DNA of 64,000 bases from Sabulicella glaciei. Its GTDB lineage: Bacteria; Pseudomonadota; Alphaproteobacteria; Acetobacterales; Acetobacteraceae. Shown here piece by piece: positions 7,375 to 16,025 of the stretch. The translations under genes and the position numbers were made by a program. How positions within the stretch are numbered: position 1 is the stretch's first letter; every line of letters starts with the position of its first letter. Location of the stretch: positions 1 through 64,000 of the forward strand of contig NZ_JAPFQI010000002.1 of NCBI RefSeq assembly GCF_026183895.1, written 5' to 3'. The notes beneath the pieces are model-generated. The model was not told the DNA's origin. It worked only from the letters and a program-made list of their open reading frames with translations, and did no database searches.

Positions 7375-9348
7375 ATGGAGCTGAGCGTTGGCACGGCGGA
7401 GCTGCGGGCGCTGCTCGACGGCATTCCCGCGCGCGTGGTCCTCTACGACCGCGACCGCCGGCATCGCTATGTCAACCGCGACTATGCGCAGTTCGTGGGG
7501 CGGGAACCCGAAGCGATCCTGGGCCACACGCTGGAGGAGGTGATGGGGCCTGAGGCCTATGCCCGGCTCCAGCCCCATTACGCCCAACTACGCCCTCACT
7601 GGGAGCGAGCACTGAGCGGCGAGGCCTCGCGCTGGGAGGGCTGGCTGCCCTACAGCGCCGAGGGCGAACCCTGCTTCGTCCAGCGCTTCTACCTCCCGCA
7701 TCGCGGGCCCACCGGCGCCGTGGACGGGTATTTCATCTTCACCCGCGACCTGACCGTGCTGAAGCGGAGCGAGCAGCAGCTCGCGGAGCGCTTGGACGCA
7801 TTGCGAGCGAGCGAGGCGCTCAACGCCGCAATCACGGCCTCGGCGCTCGACTGCGTCGTGGTCGTGGACGAGGCCGGGCATGTCATCGAGTTCAACCCCG
7901 CGGCGGAGCGGACTTTCGGTTACGAGCGGAGTGCGGCGCTGGGCCGACCCATCGGCGATCTCATCGTGCCGCCCGCACTTCGGGATCGGCACGCCGAGGG
8001 GTTCCGGCGTTACCTGACAACCGGCCAGGGCACCATGCTCGGGCGGCGCATCGAGATTGAGGCGATGCGGTCGGACGGCGCGGTCTTCCCGATCGAGCTG
8101 GCGATCACCGAGGTAAGGCTGCCGGAGCGGCGCCTCTTTACGGCTTATCTTCGCGACCTCACGGAAGCCCGCGCGGCCGCCCGCGAGATCCGGCGCCAGC
8201 GGGATGCGCTGGCGCAAAGCGAGCGAATGGCGGCCTTCGGATCGCTTCTCGCCGGCGTGGCGCACGAGCTGAATAATCCGCTCTCCATCGTGCTGGGCGG
8301 CGCCTTGATGCTGAAGGAGGAGGCAGAGACCGTGGCGCCGGCCTTGGTGACGAAGGCGGAGCGAATCCAGGTGGCGGCCGAGCGCTGCAGCCGGATCATC
8401 CGATCCTTTCTCGCGATGGCGCGGCAACAGGCGGCCGAGCGGCGCCCGCTGGCAGCTGCTGATCTCATGGAAGACGTGCTGAACCTCCTGGCCTACGGCG
8501 TGCGCAGCGCCGGCGTCGAGGTGGAGCGCGACTTTCCGGCTGATCTGCCACCGCTGCTGGGCGACGCCGACCAGTTGCACCAGGTGCTCGCGAACCTCGT
8601 GACCAATGCCCGGCAAGCGCTGGAACGGCAGCCTGGCCCGCGCCGCCTGCACCTCTCGGCGCGAGAGGTCGCGGATGGGATGATCGAGATCGCGGTGGAG
8701 GATAACGGGCCCGGCATCCCCGCCGATGTCAGGGGACGAATTTTCGACCCATTCTTCACCACCAAACCGATCGGTGTCGGAAACGGCATCGGCCTCGCCG
8801 TGTCGCGCGGCATTGCGGAGGCTCACGGGGGTACGCTCGACCTGGCCGAAAAATCGGCCGGCGGCGCCCGGTTCCACCTGCGGCTGCCAAGCGCCGCCGC
8901 TGCGGCCCCGACCCCACGGGTCGCCGCGGCGGACGCCGCGCCAGACGGGGCAACCGGCCAGCTGCGAGCCCTCATCGTGGATGACGAGCCGGCCTTGGCA
9001 CAGGTGGTGGGGGAAAGCCTCGCGGCATCCGGCTTCGCGTGCGATTTGGCCTCGACGGGGCGAGAGGCGCAGGCCCTCCTCGCCATCCATCGCTATGATG
9101 CCATCCTGTGCGACCTTCGCATGCCGGATATCGACGGCCCCGCACTGTACGCCTGGATGGCGGACGAACACCCACACCTCTGCAAACGCATCGCCTTCGC
9201 GACCGGGGATACCTTGTCGCCTTCCGCCGCCGCCTTTCTCGCCAGTTCGGGACGACCGGCCCTGGAAAAGCCGCTGGTGCCGGCCGATCTGCGTCGGGTC
9301 ATCGCGTCGCTCGCGGCCGACGGGGCGTCGCCGCACGAGACTTCATGA
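7375..9348 (+). CDS. PAS-domain hybrid sensor histidine kinase with C-terminal receiver
   Basis: A 657-residue soluble hybrid kinase. Two PAS domains (about 8-128 and 145-265) precede a HisKA domain with the H-box A-G-V-A-H-E-L-N-N-P (phosphoacceptor His297). The HATPase domain shows the N box (L-V-T-N-A-R-Q-A), D-N-G-P-G-I (about 443-448), the F box D-P-F-F-T-T-K and G-N-G-I-G-L. An alanine/proline linker leads to a receiver domain (V-D-D-E at 535-538, phosphoacceptor Asp580, C-terminal K). No membrane segment is visible, so a cytoplasmic signal is likely. GGGAGG lies upstream of the ATG. A regulator with its own receiver follows at 9948. Confidence 0.9.
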   Translation: MELSVGTAELRALLDGIPARVVLYDRDRRHRYVNRDYAQFVGREPEAILGHTLEEVMGPEAYARLQPHYAQLRPHWERALSGEASRWEGWLPYSAEGEPCFVQRFYLPHRGPTGAVDGYFIFTRDLTVLKRSEQQLAERLDALRASEALNAAITASALDCVVVVDEAGHVIEFNPAAERTFGYERSAALGRPIGDLIVPPALRDRHAEGFRRYLTTGQGTMLGRRIEIEAMRSDGAVFPIELAITEVRLPERRLFTAYLRDLTEARAAAREIRRQRDALAQSERMAAFGSLLAGVAHELNNPLSIVLGGALMLKEEAETVAPALVTKAERIQVAAERCSRIIRSFLAMARQQAAERRPLAAADLMEDVLNLLAYGVRSAGVEVERDFPADLPPLLGDADQLHQVLANLVTNARQALERQPGPRRLHLSAREVADGMIEIAVEDNGPGIPADVRGRIFDPFFTTKPIGVGNGIGLAVSRGIAEAHGGTLDLAEKSAGGARFHLRLPSAAAAAPTPRVAAADAAPDGATGQLRALIVDDEPALAQVVGESLAASGFACDLASTGREAQALLAIHRYDAILCDLRMPDIDGPALYAWMADEHPHLCKRIAFATGDTLSPSAAAFLASSGRPALEKPLVPADLRRVIASLAADGASPHETS

Positions 9349-9440
9349 CGTGACCAGGTCCTCGTTCATCGGTGCCGCCGCGGTCTTCGCAGGGCTTGCG
9401 AAAGTTTGGTCCCGTCCGGCGTGTCGAGGGGGTCCTCGGA

Positions 9441-9794
9441 ATGACGCCCCGCGAAGGCGTCGGGGTGTGGGTCAAGAAGTTCAAGGCTGCTGATGCGGAC
9501 GGCGTCGCCGAACTGTATCATTCGAACGCCGTAAAGCATCAGGTTGCGCAGCAACCGGTCGAAGGCCGTGAAACGATCTGGACGAAGTTCGCGGAGGTTT
9601 TTGGCAGGCCGCCAATGGTCCGCATTGTGGAGGCCATACACGAGGCGGGCGACGTGATTGCACTTGAGTGGCGCAATGCATTGAGCTTACGCGGTTACGG
9701 TTTCTTCACGGTGCACGATGGGAGATTCGCATTCCAGCGCGAGTCTGGGACAAGCCATCCTTTCCGAAGCTGCATGGGCTGCCCAGTCGAGTAG
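9441..9794 (+). pseudogene. NTF2/SnoaL-like protein, C-terminus frameshifted
   Basis: The 117-residue frame has a SnoaL/NTF2-like N-terminal part: a helix with A-D-G-V-A-E-L-Y, then V-E-G-R-E-T-I-W-T-K-F-A and a beta-sheet region ending G-Y-G-F-F-T-V-H-D-G-R. After about codon 101 the sequence no longer fits. The expected family ending (W-D-K, then S-F, L-H-G-L-P) is present in the next frame from about 9745 (W-D-K-P-S-F-P-K-L-H-G-L-P). One missing base near 9741-9746 explains this; the shifted frame would stop near 9833. It is either a real mutation or a sequence error. A GTG start at 9372 is also possible. Confidence 0.6.
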
Positions 9795-9947
9795 CGTTTC
9801 GACCCGGCTGCGGCGCAATCTTGCCTCGATGAATAATACTCCAGGAATATTGGTTTCGACTACTGTGGTGACTTGCGCCAATCTCGATTGGCGCGGGCCC
9901 CGGCACCCGTTAGTGTGAAGAAACAGTGGCTGGAATGGGTGCACGAA

Positions 9948-12176
9948 ATGCTCACCATCCGATTGCTCGGCGAGGTCTCGGTGATACGTGGTGGCGAGGC
10001 CCTGGCTCTGCCGCCTTCCAAAAAGACGCGTGCCCTGCTCGCCTACCTCGTCGCGACCGGCCGGCCGCAGAGCCGTGAGAGGTTGTGCCGCTTGCTCTGG
10101 GAGGTGCCCGACGATCCGCGCGGCGCCCTGCGTTGGTCGCTCAGCAAGCTGCGCGCAGTCGTCGACGATCCCGGGGACGGGGCGCGCATCCTCGCGGACC
10201 GCGACACCGTCCGCTTCGTTCCGAATGGCGTAGCCTGCGATCTCCACGCCTTGCGGGCGGCCGCGGTGGCGCGGCCAATCGAGGCCTTGCCGGTTGAGCA
10301 TCTGCGGGCAGTCGCCGAGGCCGTGAACGGCGACTTCCTGGAAGGCCTGGACCTCCCCACGCAACCGGAATTCCAGGCTTGGTGCGTGGCAGAACGGGAG
10401 GAAGCACGCCGTCATCATGCCGCCGTCCTCGGCGCCCTTGTCGCACGGCTCGCCCCCGATGCGCCGGAGGAGGCGCTGGTGCATTCGCGCCGGCTTGTCG
10501 CGCTCGACGCATTCGATGAGCAGGAGCGGGCTGGATTGGTCGAGCTGTTGGCACGTACCGGCCGTCGCGAGGAGGCTGAGCAGCACGTTGAAGCAGGATT
10601 GAGCGCTCTCCGCGAGGCGGGACTTCCGGCAGCGGAGCTGTCTCGCGTCGGACGCCAGTTGCGTGCCGCGAGGGCTAATCGCGGGAGCGGTGGCGCCGGA
10701 GGGGAGGTGGGGGAGCTAGAAGCCGTAGTGCGTCCGGCATTGGCCGTCACCGCCGGGTCTGATGCGGCCATGGCGGGACGGCGCATAGTCGTCGTGGATG
10801 ACGAGCTGGAACTCGGTCGCATCGTCGCTGAGTACCTCGAACGCCACGGCTTCTCCGTGCGCACCGCTGCCAGCGGAGCAGCACTGGATGCGGTGCTGGC
10901 CAGCGGCTCGGCCGACCTTGTGGTGCTGGACGTTAACCTTCCCGGAGAGGACGGTTTCGCCATCGCGCGACGCCTGCGGGCCCGGGGTGGACCGCCGATG
11001 CTGTTCCTCAGCGCTGCGGCCGAGGTGGTGGACCGCGTGGTCGGTCTCGAGCTGGGCGCCGAGGACTACCTTACCAAGCCGTTCGACCTGCGCGAGCTGC
11101 GGGCGCGCATCCAGGCCGCCTTGCGCCGAACGGAAGTGGTTTCCACTGGATCGGATCGAACAGTGCCGGGGCTGTCCGACGGCGTGTCTGTCGGTGGCGA
11201 TGCTCGGCCCAGTGTGGCGGCCAGCGAAGCGCGTGGTTTCAGGCTGGCGAAGAACGGCGGCACGGGCGGCCCGCGAACCAAACAAGGTCAGGAGGTGCGT
11301 TTCTGCCGCTCGGCCGACGGCGTGCAGATCGCGTACGCCACCAGCGGTGCGGGTCCACCTTTGCTCAAGCCAGCCAACTGGATGACGCATCTAGAGCACG
11401 ACTGGGAGAGCCCAGTCTGGCGTCACTGGCTGCGTGAGCTTTCGCGCAACCACCGCCTGATCAGGTACGACGAACGCTGCAACGGTTTGTCGGACTGGCA
11501 CGCGGAGGACCTGTCGTTCGATGCATGCGAGCGCGATCTCGAGGCCGTCATCGAAGCTGCAAACCTCCAGCGCTTTCCGATGCTGGGCATCTCACAGGGA
11601 TGCGCTTTCGCGGTGGCCTATGCGGTGCAGCATCCCGAGCGCGTCAGCCGCCTCGTCTTGTATGGCGGATACGCACGCGGCTGGGCCAAGCGAGGCGATG
11701 CCGCGCAGGCGGACACGCGCGCCGCGTTCGGCACGCTGATGCAGCATGGCTGGGGCGTCGACAACCCGGCATCCCGGCAGCTCTTCACGTCCCTGTTCGT
11801 GCCGGATGGCACGTCGGAGCAAGCGCAGTGGTTCAACGAACTGCAGCGCGTCTCGGCTTCGCCCGAGAATGCGTTCCGGCTGCACGAGGTCTTTGGACAA
11901 GTGCAGATCGAGGCGCTACTGCCGCGTGTCCGCGTTCCCACGCTTGTCCTGCACTGCGTCGGCGACAGCGTGGTGCCTTTCGAGGAGGGTCGGCGGCTGG
12001 CCAGGGGTATCCCCGGCGCGCGGTTCGTTCAGCTGGAGGGACGAAACCACATCCTGCTCGAGGAGGAGCCGGCGTGGGAGCGTTTCCTGGCCGAAGTGCG
12101 ACCCTTTCTCGAAGCAGACGTCGCACCAAATCACGAGAAGGCGGTCGAGCCCGTCGCCGGGGAACTCAGACCATAG
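9948..12176 (+). CDS. BTAD (SARP-like) – receiver – alpha/beta hydrolase fusion protein
   Basis: A 742-residue protein with three modules. Residues 1-245 match the N-terminal and BTAD helical repeats of SARP/AfsR-type regulators (opening M-L-T-I-R-L-L-G-E-V, K-K-T-R-A-L-L-A-Y-L, then the L-W-E-V-P-D-D-P-R-G segment). Residues 278-393 are a complete receiver (V-D-D-E at 283-286, phosphoacceptor Asp328, Lys377). After a low-complexity linker, residues 450-722 form an alpha/beta hydrolase with nucleophile elbow G-I-S-Q-G (Ser549), Asp673 and His701 completing a triad. A phosphorylation-responsive regulator with an attached hydrolase or ligand sensor is likely. The start at 9948 places the family opening at residue 1; a GTG at 9939 is an alternative. 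Confidence 0.85.
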   Translation: MLTIRLLGEVSVIRGGEALALPPSKKTRALLAYLVATGRPQSRERLCRLLWEVPDDPRGALRWSLSKLRAVVDDPGDGARILADRDTVRFVPNGVACDLHALRAAAVARPIEALPVEHLRAVAEAVNGDFLEGLDLPTQPEFQAWCVAEREEARRHHAAVLGALVARLAPDAPEEALVHSRRLVALDAFDEQERAGLVELLARTGRREEAEQHVEAGLSALREAGLPAAELSRVGRQLRAARANRGSGGAGGEVGELEAVVRPALAVTAGSDAAMAGRRIVVVDDELELGRIVAEYLERHGFSVRTAASGAALDAVLASGSADLVVLDVNLPGEDGFAIARRLRARGGPPMLFLSAAAEVVDRVVGLELGAEDYLTKPFDLRELRARIQAALRRTEVVSTGSDRTVPGLSDGVSVGGDARPSVAASEARGFRLAKNGGTGGPRTKQGQEVRFCRSADGVQIAYATSGAGPPLLKPANWMTHLEHDWESPVWRHWLRELSRNHRLIRYDERCNGLSDWHAEDLSFDACERDLEAVIEAANLQRFPMLGISQGCAFAVAYAVQHPERVSRLVLYGGYARGWAKRGDAAQADTRAAFGTLMQHGWGVDNPASRQLFTSLFVPDGTSEQAQWFNELQRVSASPENAFRLHEVFGQVQIEALLPRVRVPTLVLHCVGDSVVPFEEGRRLARGIPGARFVQLEGRNHILLEEEPAWERFLAEVRPFLEADVAPNHEKAVEPVAGELRP

Positions 12177-12496
12177 GCTGGCATTGTGCCGACCAGCCAC
12201 GAGGGATCGTAGATCTGGTTGGCACGCTCGATGGCAGCACGACGAAGGCGATGCCACCGCGATAACATATCGAAGGCTGAGTGCGTCGTCTCGCGATGTA
12301 TGGCCGCATTCTCCCAGACACCGGGTGACTAACGAATGACGCTGCGCTCGGCGTGACTGCTAACATCATGTGGTGACGGCATGGGTCCACAGCCAGCTGC
12401 AGACGCACTGACAATCTTCGGTAACAGCGATCCGAACCGACTTGAGGCCGGTTCGAGATCGGGATGCGAAGGACGCTCGTGCGTGCGCGTCCAGGC
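12177..12496. other. Gene-poor intergenic stretch
   Basis: This follows the fusion gene. Open frames on both strands cross it, but none has a recognisable motif or a credible start. No terminator-like hairpin with a T-tract is visible. Confidence 0.4.
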
Positions 12497-12619
12497 TTAG
12501 CCGGCTTCGGCCAGAGGGCTGCTTCTCGATCGGAGCCTTGTCGCCATGGCGCGATAGATTCGGTCATACTCACTCTTCCAGAAAGGTGGTTGAGGAGGAC
12601 TCGTAGGTTCCGAGGTCAT
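12497..12619 (-). CDS. Possible 40-residue small protein
   Basis: A short frame with ATG at 12617-12619 and GGAG eight bases upstream. The product is proline-rich at the N-terminus, then has an aromatic-charged helix (F-W-K-S-E-Y-D-R-I-Y) and a basic tail. I do not recognise a family. It is downstream of, and in the same direction as, the 137-residue gene at 12724. Support is limited to the ribosome binding site and plausible composition. Confidence 0.3.
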   Translation of the reverse strand: MTSEPTSPPQPPFWKSEYDRIYRAMATRLRSRSSPLAEAG

Positions 12620-12723
12620 GTTGTGATCTCCATATCCGAGACTTTTCAGAACGGTAGGGCGCGGTTCTATCCGTGGGTTCTTCAGCCGCGCCGACCGGCC
12701 CGCGGCCGCGCGCCGGGCACGTC

Positions 12724-13137
12724 TCAATGATGCACATCGGGTCGGCTCTCTGCGGCAGCCGATGCCATTCGTTCCTCGGGAACGCGGCCGAAGCCCTCCG
12801 GGCCGCCGTCCACAAGCTGGAGAAACACCTCGTAGCCCAGGCTCTCCTGCAGACGCTCCATCAGGTCGCGGCACAACGCAGCCGGAGCGCAGTTTCCGGT
12901 GCACCGACCGAGGAAGCGAGCCTCAGCTTCCGGTCCGTATTCGAGCGCCGGTGCGGCGATCGCGAGCCCGGACATCAGGACGAGTGCAGAGGCGAACGCT
13001 ATGGCCAGCTTGCGATGCGGGCCAGCCGCGCCCGTCGCAAGGCGATGCCGACGCGCGTTTCCGTGACCGGCCATCCAGCTGTCGCCTCTTTCGTCACGCC
13101 GGGCATCGGGAGTTTGGAAGGCATTGTGCGTACTCAT
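12724..13137 (-). CDS. Hypothetical membrane-anchored protein with cysteine motif
   Basis: A 137-residue protein of unknown function. The first 45 residues are polar and basic. A single hydrophobic segment follows at about 46-66 (A-I-A-F-A-S-A-L-V-L-M-S-G-L-A-I-A-A), acting as a signal anchor or late signal peptide. The exported part contains C-T-G-N-C-A-P-A-A-L-C, three closely spaced cysteines that could bind metal or form disulfides, then an amphipathic helix. The ATG at 13135-13137 has AAGGAG about 7 bases upstream. Longer upstream frames lack such a site. Confidence 0.55.
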   Translation of the reverse strand: MSTHNAFQTPDARRDERGDSWMAGHGNARRHRLATGAAGPHRKLAIAFASALVLMSGLAIAAPALEYGPEAEARFLGRCTGNCAPAALCRDLMERLQESLGYEVFLQLVDGGPEGFGRVPEERMASAAAESRPDVHH

Positions 13138-13580
13138 GTCTGCTTCTCCTTGCTCACATGTTTCGTTCGGGCCGGGGTCCGACCACGGAGAAACAGTGAG
13201 GCGCCGGAGTGTGAGCGGGCGGGGGAGCCGACGTGGTAATTGCGGCATGCAGCGTTGTAGGACCGATGAAGTGCGTCGCAGCCCTTGTGGGTTCTGCTTG
13301 AAAGTGAGGGGCGATACCGCTTGGTCTGCCGTATGCAGATGAGGCGACGTCAAGGGCGATGAGGGCGAGGTGGAGCGGGCGCGGCAAGCGCGAGCCGGAC
13401 CTGACTTGACACGATGGCGGCCGGGAAGACGATCGCTTCGCGCAGATCCTGGCCGCGCTGCATGAAACCGGCTATGCCGAGGAGGCGGCGGTCAAGCCCT
13501 GTCAGGCACACCCCCGTTGGCGCCACCTCTGCGGTGCGTGCGACCGGCCGTCTGCGAGACATCCAGGAGGCCAATGCCCC
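13138..13580. other. Intergenic stretch with a possible gene remnant
   Basis: Most of this shows nothing. Around 13422-13500 on the plus strand a short frame reads F-A-Q-I-L-A-A-L-H-E-T-G-Y-A-E-E, resembling the last helix and strand of TIM-barrel sugar phosphate isomerases. It has no start, and could be a relic next to the catabolic locus, but the match is short and unproven. Confidence 0.3.
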
Positions 13581-15008
13581 ATGAAGTTCCGTTTCGCCGA
13601 ACTCCATGCCTTCGAGTGGGACTTCACGCTGCGCATGCCATTCCGCTTCGGCGTCATCACGGTGCGCGACGGGATTCAATGCGTGGTGCGCGCGCGCATC
13701 CGCACGGAGGACGGCCGCGAGGGTGACGGCATGGCTGCCGAGACGCTAGCTGCCAAGTGGTTCGACAAGAATCCTGGTCTGGATGACGCCAATAATCAGC
13801 ACCAGCTTCGCCGCACGGTCGAGATCGCGATGGCACAGGCACTGGCCGCACCAGCGCACACGGCCTTCGGTCACTTCGCCGCCGCCTATCCCGCGCATGC
13901 CGCCGCCTGCGGTGCGGAGGGGCTCAATCCGCTCGTGGCGAGCTTTGGCCGAGCGCTGGTGGACCGCGCTGCTTTCGACGCGCTGCTGCGCCTCGAAGGC
14001 CTTGCCTTCCACGAGGGGCTTCGCGCCGATCTGGGCGGCTTCGAACCTGCGCGCCTCGCGCCCGAATTGGCGGACTTCGATGCACGCGCGATGCTCGCCG
14101 CGACGCCTGCGCCATCGCGGATCAATGCGCGCCACACCGTCGGCCTGCTTGATCCCATCACTAAGGCTGACCTCGTCGAACCCGTGGATGATGGCCTGCC
14201 GGAAACGCTCGAGCAGGTTGCTGGCGTTTATCGCCATGCCTGGTGGAAGTTGAAGGTCGGCGGCGACATCCATGCGGACGTGGACCGGCTTTGCCGCGTC
14301 GCTTCCGTGCTCGACCGGTTGGACAAGTATCACGTCACGCTCGATGGGAACGAGCAGTACGAGGATGCAGCGGGTGCGCTCGCTTTGTGGCGCGCCATGC
14401 AGGCGGAGCCGCGCCTGAATCGGCTTTGCGCCTCCGTGGCGCTGATCGAACAGCCGGTGAAGCGGGCCCGAGCGCTTGAGACGGGCATGGATGCGCTTGC
14501 CGCAGAGCGACCGGTGATCATCGACGAGAGCGACGGACCGCTCGATGCCTTCCTCGTCGCGCGCGGCCTCGGCTACATCGGTGTATCAACCAAGGCGTGC
14601 AAAGGGTTCTGGCGCTCCCTGATCAACCTAGCGCGTTGCCGCGCCTGGAACGCAGCATTGGGCCAGACACGCTACTTCCTTTCGGCCGAAGACCTGACGA
14701 CCCTCGCGGGTCTTTGCGTTCAGCAGGATCTCGCGCTCGTCAGTGCACTCGGATTGCCGCATGTCGAGCGCAACGGCCACCATTTCATCGCAGGCTTCGC
14801 AGGGCAACCGAGGGAAGATGCGGCACGCTTCCTGGAGGCGCATGCCGGCCTGTACTTGGGCACGCCGCGCGGTCCGCGCTTGTCGATCCGAGACGGCGAG
14901 ATCGACATCGCAAGCCTCGCCGCGCCGGGTTTCGGCAGCGCGGTGTTGCCCGATGTCGCGGCGATGCGACCGATGGCAAAGGCGGCTTGGCCGGTCAGTT
15001 CACCGTGA
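13581..15008 (+). CDS. Enolase-superfamily (mandelate racemase/muconate lactonizing-like) dehydratase
   Basis: A 475-residue enolase-superfamily enzyme, long for the group. Recognisable barrel motifs in order: K-x-K within W-W-K-L-K-V-G-G (about 222-228), the first metal ligand in T-L-D-G-N-E-Q-Y (Asp near 254), the second in I-E-Q-P (near 291), the third in I-D-E-S-D-G (near 314), and a further lysine in S-T-K-A-C-K-G. These enzymes abstract the alpha proton of a carboxylate, commonly dehydrating sugar acids. The gene converges on and overlaps by 14 bases the Bug receptor gene, which belongs to a catabolic operon. The substrate is unknown; an acid sugar is a reasonable inference. Confidence 0.8.
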   Translation: MKFRFAELHAFEWDFTLRMPFRFGVITVRDGIQCVVRARIRTEDGREGDGMAAETLAAKWFDKNPGLDDANNQHQLRRTVEIAMAQALAAPAHTAFGHFAAAYPAHAAACGAEGLNPLVASFGRALVDRAAFDALLRLEGLAFHEGLRADLGGFEPARLAPELADFDARAMLAATPAPSRINARHTVGLLDPITKADLVEPVDDGLPETLEQVAGVYRHAWWKLKVGGDIHADVDRLCRVASVLDRLDKYHVTLDGNEQYEDAAGALALWRAMQAEPRLNRLCASVALIEQPVKRARALETGMDALAAERPVIIDESDGPLDAFLVARGLGYIGVSTKACKGFWRSLINLARCRAWNAALGQTRYFLSAEDLTTLAGLCVQQDLALVSALGLPHVERNGHHFIAGFAGQPREDAARFLEAHAGLYLGTPRGPRLSIRDGEIDIASLAAPGFGSAVLPDVAAMRPMAKAAWPVSSP

Positions 15009-15975
15009 TGCGCGCCTCCCGCACCACACGCCCCCATTTTTCGGTCTCGGCGCGGAGGTAGGTGGCGAGTTCCTCGGGCGTCGAGGTCAATGCATCCGCC
15101 CCCACCTGCGTCAGGCGGTCCTTCACGGCCTGGAGGCCGAGCGACTCCCGCATCACCGCGTTGAGGCGCTGGATCACGGGAGCGGGCGTGCCGGAAGGCG
15201 CCAGCACCGCGCCCCAGGAGGAGGCCTCGGCAGCGGGCAGGCCGAGCTCCGCCATCGTCGGCACATCGGGAAGCGCCGCATGGCGCCGTGCGCCGGTCAC
15301 GGCCAGGGCGCGCACGCGCCCGATCTGGATCATCGGGAGCGCGCTGGCCATCTGATCGAGCATCACCTGCACGTTGCCGGCGACCGTGTCGTTGAGCGCG
15401 GGAGCCGAGCCGCGATACGGCACATGCTGGATGTCCACCCGCGCGACGAGCTTGAACAGCTCGGCCACCGTGTGCGTGGAGGTGCCGTTGCCGCCCGAGC
15501 CGTAGGAAAGGCGCCCGGGCTGCGAGCGGACGAGGGCCAGGAAATCCTGCGCATTCTGCGCTGGCACGTTCGGGTTCACGATCAGCACGTGATCCGTCCC
15601 GAAGGCGAGGCTCACCGGCGCGAGGTCGGTGAGCGGGTTGAAGCCCATGTTGCTGTAGAGATGGGGATTGATCGTGAGCGTGCCCGTGGTGCCCATCAGA
15701 ATGGTGTGGCCATCCGGCGCGCTGCGCGCCGCAAACTCGACACCGACATTGCCGCCTGCACCGGTGCGGTTTTCCACCGCGACGGCCTGGCCGAGGCGCT
15801 CGCCCATCGGTTCGGCAAGCACACGTGCAACGATATCGGTGGCACCGCCGGCCGCGAAGGGCACGATGAAGCGAAGCGGGCGCTGCGGCGCCCAGCCTTG
15901 CGCAAGCACGGGCCGGGCCAATGCCGGGAGCGTGAGTGCGGGCAGCGCCAGCGCGGCGCGGCGGGTGAAAGACAT
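14995..15975 (-). CDS. Bug-family tripartite tricarboxylate transporter substrate-binding protein
   Basis: A 326-residue periplasmic receptor. The N-terminus has T-R-R-A-A-L-A-L-P and a hydrophobic stretch ending A-L-A-R-P-V-L-A-Q, a Tat-like or Sec signal peptide. Mature features are typical of Bug proteins: R-F-I-V-P-F-A-A-G-G-A-T-D near the front, V-E-N-R-T-G-A-G-G-N-V-G, Y-G-S-G-G-N-G-T, and the H-V-P-Y-R-G-S loop. GAGGAGG lies upstream of the ATG. It is the last gene of the TetR-linked operon and probably supplies or senses the pathway substrate. No TctA/TctB membrane subunits are nearby. Confidence 0.9.
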   Translation of the reverse strand: MSFTRRAALALPALTLPALARPVLAQGWAPQRPLRFIVPFAAGGATDIVARVLAEPMGERLGQAVAVENRTGAGGNVGVEFAARSAPDGHTILMGTTGTLTINPHLYSNMGFNPLTDLAPVSLAFGTDHVLIVNPNVPAQNAQDFLALVRSQPGRLSYGSGGNGTSTHTVAELFKLVARVDIQHVPYRGSAPALNDTVAGNVQVMLDQMASALPMIQIGRVRALAVTGARRHAALPDVPTMAELGLPAAEASSWGAVLAPSGTPAPVIQRLNAVMRESLGLQAVKDRLTQVGADALTSTPEELATYLRAETEKWGRVVREARITVN

Positions 15976-16025
15976 CCGTGTTTCCTCCTCTCGTTGCGGT
16001 CGTTCTCGTGAACCGCTTCTTGGAA

